Counted from the stretch's first letter, positions 33,467 through 44,899 are shown. The stretch is 64,000 bases of DNA from Mycogone perniciosa (GCA_025331125.1 JAOALB010000013.1:218335-282334); one strand, 5' to 3'. Made by a program: numbers and translations. Notes: a model not told the origin generated them from the sequence alone.

Positions 33467-34937
33467 TCAGTAAATATCCCATAAGCTTACCTTGCCGTCC
33501 TTCGCCCCTGCTGCGATCCAATGTGCTGTCTTTGCTACTTGGATCCTACGATCCTTGACGCTCATCCCGCTCCCTTTTACGAGAGCAGTGGATCCCCTTA
33601 TAATCCCTGATGTTGGAGTTGATGAGGTATCAGAGGTTTTCTGTCCATCACCGTCCACGGGTTCATTCGGTGCGGAAACAGTGGTTGACTCAGCCTCATG
33701 TGTATCCACAACAGAGAAGGCGACAGCGTAAGCACCAACCTTGTGCCAATGCAAGACAGCGAGTTCTTTGAGTGTCTTGGCCGAGTACACTCGGATTCGC
33801 GAATCCCATCCGGCAGTAGCGAAGATCTTGCCATCTGACCGCACTCTTAGGCTTTGCTGTCCGGAATGTTTAGTATTGACTAACTTGAGCGGATGTTCCC
33901 ACTCCTTGAAAATCTTGCTAGCCGATTGAGGCCCTGGGGATGCTGAGTTTTTATGTGCCTGGGATAGCAGAGATGACCCGGCGCTACTTTGGGGCTCAAC
34001 CTCTTCGATAACCCTCTGGTTGGGATCAAGCGTGGGGGCAACCTCTTGCCGGGCAATAGGGATAGGGTGTTTTGCAATGATAGAGTCCGCCGCCGATGTG
34101 AAAAAGTATTCGTGATCCGGATGAACATGTATAGACAAGATAGGCTGTGAGTGTGCTTGAGAGCGGTATGTAATAGTCCATGAACCATCGGATTCTAAAC
34201 GATGGACAGAGGCAAACCCGTTCTCGAAGGCCGCGATGAGGGTTAGACATCCCTGATGATGAACGAGAGACAAGCTCATAGCCATTCCATTCTTTTGGCC
34301 AGGCTTGATGGTGTGTGTGCGAGCTTGGCTGGGAAGGGTGTATATGTCAATCTGTCTCTCCAGTTAGTTGGTCAGCTCCAGAATGAGCACCAGGGCAGAT
34401 CGAACCCACAGCTTCAGAGGCGAGTGTATTAGGTACTGCAAGTATAATTTCGGCTGATGAGCTACTCTCAATAGAGCCTCCTTCAGGGCCGCCTGGACAG
34501 GCTGCGAAGGAACAAAAGTTCATAGTGTTCACCTCCAGAATGTGGAGAACCCATGGCTTTGGACGTGCCTCCGGGACATCCTCCAAGGGCAGAGCAACAC
34601 TCATTCGCTCCTCGTCTTGTGCTCCAAGTTTCCACGCGATGAGTTTGTGGTCACGGCCATGACTTGAGGAGTCAGTACGAGAAGGGCAATGGACATGTTT
34701 CATCAGCCAGACATACGTTATGATCTTGTCCTCTCCCCATCCCCTGATACCTAGAATGGCGTTTTCATGGGCCCTCCAAACAGACCTAGGTCGCATAATA
34801 GTAAGATCCCAAAGCACCACCCAGCCCTCGGCATCGCCAGTTGCGAGGCGTTCATTTTGTCTCACAAACGTCGCTGAGTGAACTTGAGCCTTATGCCCGC
34901 GTAAAATCGCCTTTGGGGCTGGTGTGGATTCAGCCAT
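33467..34937 (-). CDS. WD40 protein, ASTRA-associated protein 1 (Asa1)-like
   Basis: Three exons on the minus strand: 34937-34717, 34662-34410, 34351-33467, giving 452 residues. WD40 repeats are visible: LRGHKAQVHSATFV with LATGDAEGWVVLWDL near the N-terminus, GRDHKLIAWKL in the middle, VRSDGKIFATAGWDSRIRVY later, and GAKDGKVSLWDIY as the last blade at the C-terminus. The set and the spacing match Asa1, a subunit of the ASTRA complex (with Tra1, Tti1, Tti2, Tel2, Rvb1/2) that assists PIKK-family proteins and chromatin work. Phases agree at both introns; the donors are GTATGT and GTGGGT. A GTAAGC inside the last blade could look like a donor, but the frame reads straight to a natural end. Confidence 0.85.
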
Positions 34938-37497
34938 TTTCGACAACTAGGGTTCTCATCATTCGCTTATCGAAACGCCATTATTTAATAAAAAAGACCG
35001 TTACCTTTGAAGTCATAGGATCATCTGGTTGTGTCATCACGAGGTGTGCCGGGTAACGAAAGACTGAAGGAGGATTGATGGAGAGTCACGTGATCATGGG
35101 AGCCACCTATCTATTGCCCCCAAGCGGTCAATATATCACACCAACATCAACATCAACACCAAAACATGTCCTCGTGAAGTCACGTAAACAGTGAGACTTG
35201 GCGACAAGTCGAGGGAATTTGCTATACAGGTTACCGCGACATATCACACACCGCCAAAAAAACACCGATTCCCGATGAAACTTTTGAAGATGGCGCCCTC
35301 CAACAATTCCAAATTGCCAACGCAGTGAACAGCCACCTGGTCTGGGCGCTGGCGTTGTGTAACGTCCGATGTGTTCGGTTCTCATCCATCGTGAACAAGC
35401 CGATCGATCTTGTTGGCTGCAACAAGCGAGGCTCCTGCTCGAGAACCCCGCTTCTGCCGAAAAGTCTCAGAATATCATCTTATCTCGAGTTTGTCATCCG
35501 AGACCTGCACATCGCACAGGTCACCGTTGCTCGCCACATATTGGCCCTTGCCGTAACCCAGCAGAAATGATTTCTCACTTCTTTGGATGATCTTTCTTGG
35601 CCTACGGAATACATGAGACAGAGTTGGACTCTAAGTCGTTTAAGCTTGGGCCAAAATGGTGGATAACTCCGTGTTGACAGTTAGTTCAGTTCAAACCCAT
35701 GGAGCTGGTCGGGGTCTCGAGTTGGATTTCTGGCCCGCAGGCTGGTTCGATCTCCTCAGGATGGATTATGCAGGCAGGCTGTGTTCACTTCTCCTCTCCC
35801 AGCCTAGCACTCTGGCGAATGCATCTCTCAGCAGGAACTGAGACAGGGCAATGAGAACCTAGATTGTCTCCAAGCAGCGAAATGAGTCGTATAACTCGGC
35901 CATTACCCGGGACTAACGCAATAATAGGATCTAGACCAAACGCCATCCATGCCGCCTCCTGATCCTCTGAGGGTTTCGGCATATTGAGTACACCTATACC
36001 GTCAGTACCACTCAGCCAGGCCCAGCTCGGTCTTTTTGAGTTAAGGCGGCTTTTAGGTATGGTATTGACAGTGCCAACATTTCTAACTTTTCGTGCAACA
36101 GAGATGTGCGCTGTGCGATCTTGGTGTGTTGCTGATCTGCAATCGGCCGTCGATATCACACATCTCTAAACCCTATTGATCAACCATCCCGTTGCTGCTA
36201 GATCAGTCAACATTTTGTCTGGTCATCCGTTGTTGGATAGTGGGCCAGGCGGCAAAGCTGTCTACCTCACGATGTAGCATGTACCATCCATTGAAGATGA
36301 TTGCTTGTGTAACAATGCAACCGTGTGTGTCTTTGGGCCTGAAGTTCTCACTGGTGCCGCCTTACGGTACCCACACCACGTCATGTTGCCTCTTCCCCGA
36401 GATAACAACGGCCTGACAGCGCGTTTCTGACTGCAACATTTTCGTGTCAAGTATCGACCATGATGGGCAAGATGCTTAACTCAAAACAAGAAGATTATGT
36501 CGTTATCTATATGCCTTCCTCAAGGTATGGGGACTTTTGGCTCTAAACGGAAAATGGGAACTGCTGCCTACCAGGCTTTCCCCTTTCCTCTGCCAAGTGG
36601 TAGAACGGATATGCACATGCACCCGACTTATCACACTGACACTGTCTCCATTTGGCTGTCTCAAGCCTTCATCACCCAACCTGTGCTAAAACAGCTTGGT
36701 CACACCATGGAATCGCAGTCTCTGGTAGGTCTTGTAATTCTCCTACCAGATGATGCACGCCCTCCTCATCCGATCAACTCGGGCATATTCTCAAAGCTTC
36801 ATATGTACCACGTGTTCCCGTTTGCTTCACCGTCTTTCAGTATCTCATATTTCCCAATTCACTGGGCTTGGCGTTTGTTTATCGCCCGTAGCTGAAACTT
36901 CAGCATTGAACCTAATTCGGTATTAAGAGAACTTCACACTCATCAATTGCGCCGTGGGACCCTTGCTGGAAGATTTTAGTAGTATCCTACCTCCGACACC
37001 GTCTGTTGAAATCGCAAACCTCATCAAACCTAGCCTACCAATAGCAGTGGTCTCTACTTCGTACGCATAAAGGGTACGTTTTTCTATTTCAGCAGCCAAC
37101 AGGCCTACCAGGAATCCAAGTATTTACATGCTAGCATCCTGATATGGCCATAATATAGCCGTCCATCATGTTCATTCACGCTCCTATGGTCTCAACTTGT
37201 GAACTTCAGCAGAATACTAACCTAAGCATACTCACTCATTAGTTCGGTGGTGTTGAAACGCAACGATTACTTTATCTCACGATACAACTTCCACGGCGGG
37301 CTTATATCATGATCTACCCCTGGAGCAAATGGCTCAATCTCTCAAATTCTTCCAGCAGGTGACGCAAATTAAAAGGCGAGCTCAAGGAGAGTTTATTTAG
37401 CGAAATCAGAATCCCCTCCAACTCCGAATACACGAAAAATCGAATTGGGTATCTCAAGACTGGAAATAGGATCCATTGAACAAATCGCGCTTCAACA
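34938..37497. other. Intergenic region, 2.5 kb, with unresolved open frames
   Basis: Upstream of both the Asa1-like gene and the Zn2Cys6 gene. A plus-strand open frame at 35325-35570 and a minus-strand one at 35785-36159 have fairly natural composition but no motif or splice partner I can defend. An E-box-like CACGTG lies near 35088. I annotate no gene here, with limited certainty. Confidence 0.4.
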
Positions 37498-39833
37498 ATG
37501 ACCACGGCAAGGCTGAAACAAAAGTCGATCCCTGCTCGGGCACCTGCAATGGCGAAGTCCAGGCGAGTACGAACTGGTTGCCTCACGTGTCGGGAGCGGC
37601 ATCTTAAATGCGACGAGACCCTCCCGAGTTGCTTGAACTGCCGCAAGAGCAATCGGCAGTGCAAACGAGGCATACGGCTCAACTTCTTGGATATCACAGT
37701 TCATACTCCGTCTCGTTTACCGTCGCCTGGCCCCTGGACTGGTACGCTCTGCTGAGTCTTGTGCTTTGCAAACCCCAAAGCTAACGACCGAGAGTCTAGT
37801 TCAATTCCGAGACGAATCTCGTCAGATCGCTTCAGAATATCCGGGAGGGCTTGGAAGATACGCCTATTTAGACAAAATTGTAGATGATCTCGAGGTCAAA
37901 GTCAAAGTCACCTCCCGACCGCAAAACTCGTGTCTAGATTCCCCGTTTCAAAGCTCATCTCCTGGGTTAGTAATAAAGCATACTTTTGGCAACTCATCAC
38001 CTCCTGAATACCACAAGGGGGCGACAATCACTTCAAACACGATAAAAAGTTACACAGCGAGCCAATCTCCACTACGAAATCGGATCAAGGCTGTTGGATG
38101 GGCGGAGCCAACATGCGATGATCCCAGCGACTTATTCCACGTTCCGTTGTCTCACGCCTACACAGACCGCTTTGTGTGGCAGCATGCCTCTATGAAACTG
38201 GGATATAACGAGCCTATTTTCCAAGCAGATAAATGGGGAGGAGATGCTTCAGCTGGTCCCCGACTCACAAATCTACCGCTGTTGCTAGATTATGCAAACG
38301 ACAAGCTTCCCCAGGAGGATGAGGAAGCCACGCTGACTTCAGCAACAACACCCGCTACAGTCGAACGAGAGTTCCTACGAAAACCCGATGAAGTCCGTTA
38401 CATGCAAGTCTATGTGGAAGAGGTTGCTATCTGGATGGATTCATTCGACAAGGAGAAGCACTTTAGCCACTCCATTCCGTACCGAGCCCTCAAATCACCT
38501 ATGCTTCTAAACTCCCTTCTCGCCTGTGGAGCTTGGTACTTGTCGTTGCATAACCCGGAAAAAAAGAGCACGGCGGAATTTTATTACAATACTGCAACCA
38601 CACAACTGCTTCGCAATCTCGAAAATCCAGACTGTAACAAGACAGAGTGTTCGGCTGCGGCTGTTATTCTGAAGTTGTATGAACACGTATCTAAGAAAAA
38701 GCGGAGGAGTCATGCTGCTGGCCCGCGAGCTTTGATAAAACATGAGTGTGGATGGAGTACGAGCAGCAATGGGGTTGGAGCTGCCTGTTTCTGGCTAGAA
38801 GTATACCTGGAGGTTTTAAACTGCCTTGAATCAACCTCCATGTTAAGTTGGCATCCCGACCAATGGGGTCTTAACATGGACCTTTCAAACGATGGAGGCG
38901 AGGACACCGGTATTGGGAACGAAGAATTATGGGTGCAAAGGATTTTCTACATCTTGGCCAGACTCGCAAACTTTCGACTGCTAGTGTCAACGCTCCCAGG
39001 AACAGACCCAAACGGCGACACTATGACGCTGGAAAATCGTCTCCCAGAATGGAGAGATTTGAAGCGGTTGTGCGATAGATGGAACGACACATGTCCACGG
39101 ACTATGCATCCTCTGGGATACGAGAAGACAAAAGCCGAATCCTTGTTTCCAAAAGTCTGGCAAGTGAACACATTCTAGCTTTCTTAAAATGGCTCAATGA
39201 GCTTACATATTTGATAGGCTACCAAAACGCGAGGCCCTTTTCGGCCGGCTTTTATACCATACTGCTCAGTGCATTCTCACACAGACAAACCCTATGGAGC
39301 AGACCCTCTTGTCGGACGAAATGAGTACTCTTCAGCTGCACCATGCCCGCGAGGTTTGTGGCATTGTGGCACATACCGAAGACCGTGGCATTGGCTTGTT
39401 CGCTACCCAGTCCCTCAAGATTGCATCAAAAGTCCTCGTCCATCATGGAGAGCAGATGGAGGTTCTGCGTATTTTGGGTAGGATACAAGGTCGAGGCGGG
39501 CGGCCCCTGGAGGGGGTGGAGCAAAAGTTGAAGGCGATTTGGGGTTGGGAGACAGAAAAGACGCCGTCGAGGCAGTTTCTTCAGAGCTTCGGGAGTGATG
39601 ATGATGAGATGTCACCAGAAGATGAAATGGACGTTCTGGAGATGGAACATATGCATGAAATAGGCCGTGTTACGGCACAATTTGCAGTCTCGGGGAATAC
39701 TGGTTTATCGATGCCGCAGATGGATGTTTCGACTGAGAGGCTCAATCTTCTTCACGGCCAGTCATACCAGGGCTGGTATGAGCCTCCGAGCCAGACCAAC
39801 TCATTGAGTCCGTCCTACTCATCTCTGAGCTGA
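37498..39833 (+). CDS. Zn(II)2Cys6 transcription factor with a GC-AG intron
   Basis: Three exons: 37498-37741, 37800-39159, 39218-39833, for 739 residues. The DNA-binding cluster is C28-x2-C31-x6-C38-x6-C45-x2-C48-x6-C55 (CLTCRERHLKC then CLNCRKSNRQC). The rest is the acidic, helical fungal-type regulatory region, with VQFRDESRQIASEYPGG just past the first intron and QLHHAREVCGIVAHTEDRGI near the C-terminus, both familiar from a large group of aspergillus regulators. Intron 1 has donor GTACGC and branch GCTAACG. Intron 2 fits only with a GC donor (TG|GCAAGT ... GATAG|G); the GTGAAC nearby gives the wrong frame. The product is nuclear and probably a pathway regulator; the target is unknown. 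It converges on the TTC1-like gene with 89 bp between stops. Confidence 0.88.
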
Positions 39834-39922
39834 AAAAAACTCATTCAACACCTTTCTATGTGGGAACTTGATGGACTGGCTTGGTAGTATGTTCAAAGCG
39901 TTATAGCATATTCTTCATGACA

Positions 39923-41043
39923 TCATGACGAGCCCTCTCCTTGCGTGAAGTTTACACTATACCCACCCGTCTTCTCATCCTTCACCATCTGAAAGTTATT
40001 CGTACTCAGACCAAAGGGCTTCAAGATGCCATTACCAAGGTTCTTCAATTTGCCCCACATCTCAGACATCTCAGCCTCCTGGGCAGCTTTCGTGCGCGGA
40101 GGCAGGGCCTTCAGCTGCAATCGGACAGTGCGCATGTCAGCCGGTGTAAGACCCGGCATCTGCGAGAGCGTACGGTAGTCTTCCTCAGCGCCGACGAGGT
40201 TCTGCCAGCCACCGGCCTCGGAGCGGGCGCGGGCCCGACGGAGAAGAGCCTTGGTGCAGATACGGAGGATGTCTGCCTTGCGGGTTTGAAGTGCGAGTTG
40301 TTCAGGGGAGGGTTCAGGGGCTGGGGCTGGGGCGGAACGGGCAGCGCCGGAGCTGATGATTTCTTCTTCGACGTCTTCGTCAGTCTGTGCCTTGCTGCTT
40401 TTGTCTTTGCCCTCCGTTAGAGATTCTGCATCTTTGCTCTTGGCGTTCTCGCCTGGGTTTGATAGCGTGGGATCTTCACGCTCAAGCTTAGCAAGTCCAT
40501 CAATGGCTTCTGTTGCGGGCTTGATGGCCTCTTTCCATTGCTCGAGTTGCAGGTGACATGCGGCGATGTTGCTCTGGAGTACAGCGCGCTCATAGTGGAG
40601 GTAGTTGGGGCATGATGCGATGGCGTCGTCGTATCGTGAGAGGGCGTTGTGGAAGTCCCTTGAAGTGAATAAGGAGTTGGCTTCGGCTTTTATGGTGTGT
40701 GATTCTTTGAGGAGTTCCTGGGAAAGAGAGTGTCATTAGTATGCTGAGGATCAGTGGATTTGAGGTTGGGGGGTCGATGATTATAAGACGGGGTTGGTTA
40801 TGAGATACTGGACTTGTACAATAACACATGTTAAAACATGTAACAGATAAAGCAATCTCATAATATATCAACTCTGTAGAAACATACGGGGAATGATGGG
40901 CTAGGGTGGCAATGCAACCAAGCTCGACATACCGCCTCTTCCTCTGGTGAGAATTTAACAGGCTCCGGTTCATCTGGGGCAACTTGTTGTTGTTTTTCTT
41001 CCTTTTCAGGGATGTTGCCGTTTACTTTGTTTGTCTCACCCAT
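39923..41043 (-). CDS. Tetratricopeptide repeat protein similar to TTC1
   Basis: Two exons, 41043-40933 and 40717-39923, give 301 residues. TPR helices run through ELLKESHTIKAEANSLFTSR, DFHNALSRYDDAI, AVLQSNIAACHLQLEQWKEA and KALLRRARARSEAGGWQNLV. An acidic insert (SLTEGKDKSSKAQTDEDVEE) divides them. The C-terminus MWGKLKNLGNGILKPFGLST followed by NFQMV and GGYSVNF is the signature end of TTC1 proteins, which bind Hsp70/Hsp90-type chaperones in animals. The 215-bp intron has donor GTATGT and branch ATACTAATGAC with acceptor TTTCCCAG. The start ATG at 41043 gives a Lys/Glu-rich leader. Cytosolic co-chaperone is the likely role, by family. Confidence 0.87.
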
Positions 41044-41526
41044 CGTGTGAGTGCTCTGTAATCGGGTAGGAAGACGATTTAGGGAGCCATATTCACGATG
41101 AGTGGGGGTGAAGAAATGGACGCTTGATTATGTCAGCGAATGAATCTGCTGTTTTGGAATGAACACCGTTGAGCAGTTTATCTCGACCATTTCAAGGGTC
41201 AACTCACACAATAGGCCAAAAGACAAGCACTGTATTCTTCACTCTTACTTTATTCCTCAGAACTAATAGACCATATCAATCAGTAGCTGCCGGAAGCTGC
41301 CGATAAACGGCTTCAGTGGAGTCTCTCCGAGTCACTCGCCGAACTCCGACAACCCCCGCCCCCACCTCTATCTCTTGAGTGAACTTGAGATTTTTATGAT
41401 TCCAAACCTTTCTTTATATGATCTGTACGAACTCATTTTCAGTCGATATATATCGTAACTTGGGTTTCGCCGATTCTTCTCTTCTCAACTATCATACCCC
41501 AAACTCCTCTCCAGGACACCTAAACA
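41044..41526. promoter_or_regulatory. Divergent promoter region of TTC1-like and HAD genes
   Basis: 483 bp between divergent starts. It is CT-rich toward the HAD gene. No specific binding site stands out. Confidence 0.45.
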
Positions 41527-42410
41527 ATGGCCCCCCGAACCGAGTACGCTCCCACCTTTCCTCTCAGCAGCGACTCTGCAGACCTAATGAGTTGACCAGC
41601 TTCCCGCCCGTGAGAGCCTGTCTTTTCGACATGGACGGTCTCCTGCTCGACACGGAAGACATCTACACTCTCTGCATCAACATGATCCTGGAAAAGTACG
41701 GCAGGCCGCCCATGCCCTGGTCTATCAAGGCCCGACTCCAAGGCCGTCCCGGACCCCAGTCCAACCAGATCTTTGAGGAATGGGCCAAGCTTCCCATCAC
41801 CTCGGCAGAGTATGTAGCCGAGAATACGGCTCTTCAGCGACAGTTCTTCCCGAGTGCCAAACCCCTGCCGGGTATCCCTGAGCTGCTCGGCAACCTCGCG
41901 CGAACTGCGTCGGACAAGCGTCCCGTGCACATCGCCCTGGCTACAAGCTCGCACGCAGCCAACTTCAAGCTCAAGTCGGGCCATCTCTCTGAGCTGTTCT
42001 CCGTCTTCCCGGAGCACCGCCGCGTTTTGGGCGATGACACCCGACTCACGCCCGGTCGAGGCAAGCCGTTGCCCGACATCTTTCTGCTAGCCCTCCAGAC
42101 CATCAACGACTCCCTCCCCGAGGGCGAGGAGCCCATCAAGCCTGAAGAGTGCCTCGTCTTCGAAGACTCTGTGCCTGGCGTTGAAGCTGGCCGCCGTGCT
42201 GGCATGCGAGTTATCTGGTGCCCGCACCCGAAGCTCAAGGAGGAGTATGCTGGTCGCGAGGAGGACGTGCTGGCGGGTCGTACGGGTGAGGCTGGAGATG
42301 TGGATCTCCATCAGGTTGGAGAGAAGGGGGATGGATGGTCCGAGTACTTGCTCAATCTGGAGAACTTTCCGTATGAGAAGTATGGGATCGTGATTTCGCC
42401 TGCTAATTGA
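41527..42410 (+). CDS. HAD-superfamily phosphatase, pseudouridine-5'-phosphatase (HDHD1)-like
   Basis: Two exons, 41527-41543 and 41600-42410, encode 275 residues. The tiny first exon gives MAPRT plus two bases; a 56-bp intron with donor GTACGC joins it to FPPVRACLFDMDGLLLDTED. Motif I is D16-M-D18-G, with D16 as the expected nucleophile. Motif II is IALATSSH, motif III the Lys in RGKPLPDIF, and motif IV the acidic pair in CLVFEDSVPGVEAGRRAGM. Subfamily IA cap helices lie between I and II. The DMDGLLLDTE form is shared by pseudouridine-5'-phosphatase and related sugar-phosphate phosphatases such as DOG-type enzymes; the exact substrate is inference. Without splicing, the frame would start upstream at 41418 with a leader that looks non-coding. 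Confidence 0.86.
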
Positions 42411-42640
42411 GACTATTGCTAGAGCTTGATGGTAGGAGGACATAGCCGTGACTAAGAAGGGCGGCACGTAAAAGGTGATAGATATCTAAATATGGCCGTA
42501 TGAGGGCCTCCTGCTAGGCCTTTAGTTCCCCAATAGAAGTATGTTTGATTGAGGACGTTGGTGGTATTATTAGAGCTCAAATGACATAGAAGCATAACAG
42601 CGCAAGCGTTACATGCAAGAACAGGACGATATAAAGACAA
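42411..42640. other. Short spacer after the HAD gene
   Basis: Contains the 3' flank of the HAD gene. No further feature is visible before the decayed LURP-one repeat. Confidence 0.5.
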
Positions 42641-42762
42641 ACACCATCAACTTGAACTCCCTTCCATACTCGGCATTAATCTACAGGGCACCACACCTCG
42701 TAAACGACCAATCCTTCGAAAACACCGCCAAAACCTTTTCCGTCTCCTCATGCAAGAAGTTG
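42641..42762 (-). pseudogene. Decayed partial tandem copy of the LURP-one-like 3' end
   Basis: These 122 bases match 42811-42934 at about 100 positions by eye, in the same orientation. Read on the minus strand in the homologous frame they give pieces such as VLAVFSKDWSFTRCGAL and INAEYGREFKLMV, which parallel VLVVFTKDGSFTTCGIL and MNVEYGREFELMV of the main copy. An in-frame TAG replaces the CAG (Gln) codon between those pieces. The copy has no start of its own and sits directly downstream of the main gene. Confidence 0.8.
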
Positions 42763-43353
42763 GCGAGTCCTCCTCCTCTTCTTCTTCTCATACACAGAAA
42801 GATAGGTGATCAACACCATCAGCTCAAACTCCCTTCCATACTCGACATTCATCTGCAAAATACCACACGTCGTAAACGACCCATCCTTCGTAAACACCAC
42901 CAAAACCTCCGCTGTCTCGTCATCCAACAACTTGAAATTCTGGTTGCTCAACGCCGACATTCCCGACACGCCCACGCTACGCGTCCTCTTCCACACGAAC
43001 TTGCGCCTCTGGACTTGGCCCTCTGCTGCCGTGTTTGTGCTTGGGAGCGTCATGGACCAGCGGTGGTCCGACGACATGAAGCTTTCTTGCATGTCCTCCT
43101 ATTGTACGGTGCTTGGCCGCGAGGGATCGCCGAGGCCGATTTTGAACTGGCCAGTGGTTTTGGGCAAGTGTGACACCGCGAGGATAGGCTCGCTGGAGGA
43201 GGTTCCGTCGTGGATGATCAGGTCAGGCTTGCGGGGCGTGTAGGTGGATTCTTCGACATAATAGAGGTGAGAGCCAGTGGAGGATTTGATTTCGTAGTGG
43301 CTGGCGAAGGGGTTGCGGTTGATTTGGAACCGCTTCGGGGGGTTAGAGGCCAT
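42748..43353 (-). pseudogene. LURP-one/tubby C-terminal-like protein gene with an in-frame TAG
   Basis: One frame runs from ATG 43353 to a TGA at 42748-42750, 202 codons, broken only by TAG at 43101-43099 (codon 85). Before it the product reads MASNPPKRFQINRNPFASHY to RPSTVQ; after it EDMQESFMSSDHRWSMTLPS continues in the same frame to a Lys/Arg-rich end. Composition is protein-like on both sides. This arrangement resembles small fungal LURP-one-related (tubby-like beta-barrel) proteins, for which I would expect Trp at this place, so TGG to TAG is the simplest change. No usable intron could remove the stop. The last residues (QLLA) come from the start of the adjacent tandem copy read out of frame. 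It is either a young pseudogene, a readthrough case, or a sequencing error. Function of the family in fungi is unknown. Confidence 0.75.
42811..42934. repeat. Parental segment of the tandem duplication
   Basis: The 3' coding part of the LURP-one-like gene that is repeated, in decayed form, at 42641-42762. The two copies are direct repeats separated by about 48 bp. Confidence 0.8.
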
Positions 43354-44095
43354 GGTTTCAATAGGATTTCTATACTACTTGATTGCACCTGGGGGTATCT
43401 TTACAAGGCCAAGATTCAAGGGGAAACAGGGTTACTCAGAACATCCATCGAGCTTATATATATCACTCATTCAATGCTCGACTTCGGGTCACACACAACC
43501 ACTTGTAAACACATGAGCCCCCACACCAGCCTTGCGCAGATCACACCTTTCCAGCGCCAAGCATTGGTCGTTTGAAGACAAACCAAGCGAGAGGTGTACG
43601 AGGTACGAAACGAGTGAAGTCGCAAGCGGATCGGGTGCCCGGATTCGGCCCCGCATTGAGTCGGCAGCTCCGCAATGGGAGAGAGCGTTCCGGAGTCTGA
43701 GCCACGATGGGCTATCCAGAGAAGGCTTCCTTTGTTTGCCCTGTTAAGGTGTGTGGCTTGAAGAGAAGCATAGGAGAGAGCTTGGCTGCATGGAGGAGGG
43801 CGTCTACGACGTGAGCGTGTTCACGCAGGTGTGAAGCAAAAAGTACTATCAACTTTGCCTTTTGGTAATAACTGGGCGAGGACAAGGTATTACTACATAT
43901 CGGAATAACTCAACATCTCCAACCACAAAGGAGCTGCAAGGTGTACTTGGCGTTACGAACGCCTCAAATGGGACAATGTTCAGCCGACCGTTACGATGCA
44001 ATACGGCGCAAGTATTAATCCCCTGATCTCTCCGACAGCCTTGCGTCTATGAATGCAGAAGATGCTTCATCTCCAGCTACAGATACGCCACAAAC
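43354..44095. other. Divergent intergenic region
   Basis: 742 bp between the LURP-one-like gene and the TenA-like gene, which start in opposite directions. No further gene or clear motif. Confidence 0.5.
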
Positions 44096-44899
44096 ATGAC
44101 GCCTACGAAATTCTCCCTGACGCAAGCCCTCATCGCCTCTGATACCGAGGCCTTCAAAGCCGCCACCCAATCCCCCTTCCTAGCCCGCGCAGCCAAAGGC
44201 CAGGTCCCCAAAGCCGTTCTCGAGAAATGGCTCGCCAACGACCGTCTCTACATCCACGGCTACATCCGCGGCGTGGGGCGTCTCCTCAGTTTCTTGCAAC
44301 TGCCCGAAACCAGCGACCCCAGCGCGGCATCCGCCCAGGGAAAAGCAGCAAATAGACAGCTTCTCGACTGGATGATTGACGCTCTGGTAAGCATCCGCCG
44401 CGAGGAAGACTTCTTCGTCAAGACGGCGGCGCAGTACGGCCTGAACATCAACCTTGGCCAATCACCAGACGGCACGGTGCCTCCGAGCGCCAAACTCGAA
44501 GGTCTGCGGCGCTTCGAAACTCTCTTCGATGCTCTGGGACCAGGGGAGAGCGATTGCCTGCCCTGGCTCGAAAGCGCCGTCATCTTTTGGGGCACGGAAA
44601 AGTGCTACCTCGAGGCCTGGTCCGGCGTCAGAGCCCAGCTCGACGAGCAGCAGGACGGCAGCGGAGACGCAGACGGCGGAGCGCTGCGGAGGGAATTTAT
44701 ACCCAACTGGAGCTCTGGGGAATTCGCAGCGGTTGTGGATCAGTTGGGCGGCATTATCGACGCGGCAGTTGCGCAGACGGCTGAGAGGCGCGAGGAGGCG
44801 AAGGAGGAGTTGTTGAATCGGGCACTCACGAGGTGGGGGGATTTGCTGGCAGCGGAGAAGGCATTCTGGCCCGCCATGGACCCTTACGAGTACTCGTAG
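44096..44899 (+). CDS. TenA/THI-4-like protein (heme-oxygenase-like helical fold)
   Basis: A single exon of 267 residues starting at ATG 44096. The N-terminus matches the TenA/PqqC/heme-oxygenase-like fold: FKAATQSPFLARAAKGQVPK, then LEKWLANDRLYIHGYIRGVG, where the D-R-L-Y segment is the usual conserved helix of TENA_THI-4 proteins. Later helices include RREEDFFVKTAAQYGLNINL, ESAVIFWGTEKCYLEAWSGV and EFAAVVDQLGGIIDA. Bacterial TenA is thiaminase II, which salvages the thiamine pyrimidine; the fungal relatives of this length are mostly uncharacterised, and the catalytic Cys of true thiaminases is not evident to me. It is predicted cytosolic. G+C content is high in third positions. A role in thiamine salvage is possible but not shown. 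Confidence 0.78.
   Translation: MTPTKFSLTQALIASDTEAFKAATQSPFLARAAKGQVPKAVLEKWLANDRLYIHGYIRGVGRLLSFLQLPETSDPSAASAQGKAANRQLLDWMIDALVSIRREEDFFVKTAAQYGLNINLGQSPDGTVPPSAKLEGLRRFETLFDALGPGESDCLPWLESAVIFWGTEKCYLEAWSGVRAQLDEQQDGSGDADGGALRREFIPNWSSGEFAAVVDQLGGIIDAAVAQTAERREEAKEELLNRALTRWGDLLAAEKAFWPAMDPYEYS

Noticed and set aside
33467..33500. Possible extra intron at GTAAGC in the last Asa1-like blade
   Set aside because: The frame reads through to a complete WD40 end (VSLWDIY) and a stop, so splicing is not needed.
27997..34937. Secondary-metabolite cluster around the MFS pump
   Set aside because: No synthase, oxygenase or tailoring gene lies nearby; neighbours are housekeeping genes.
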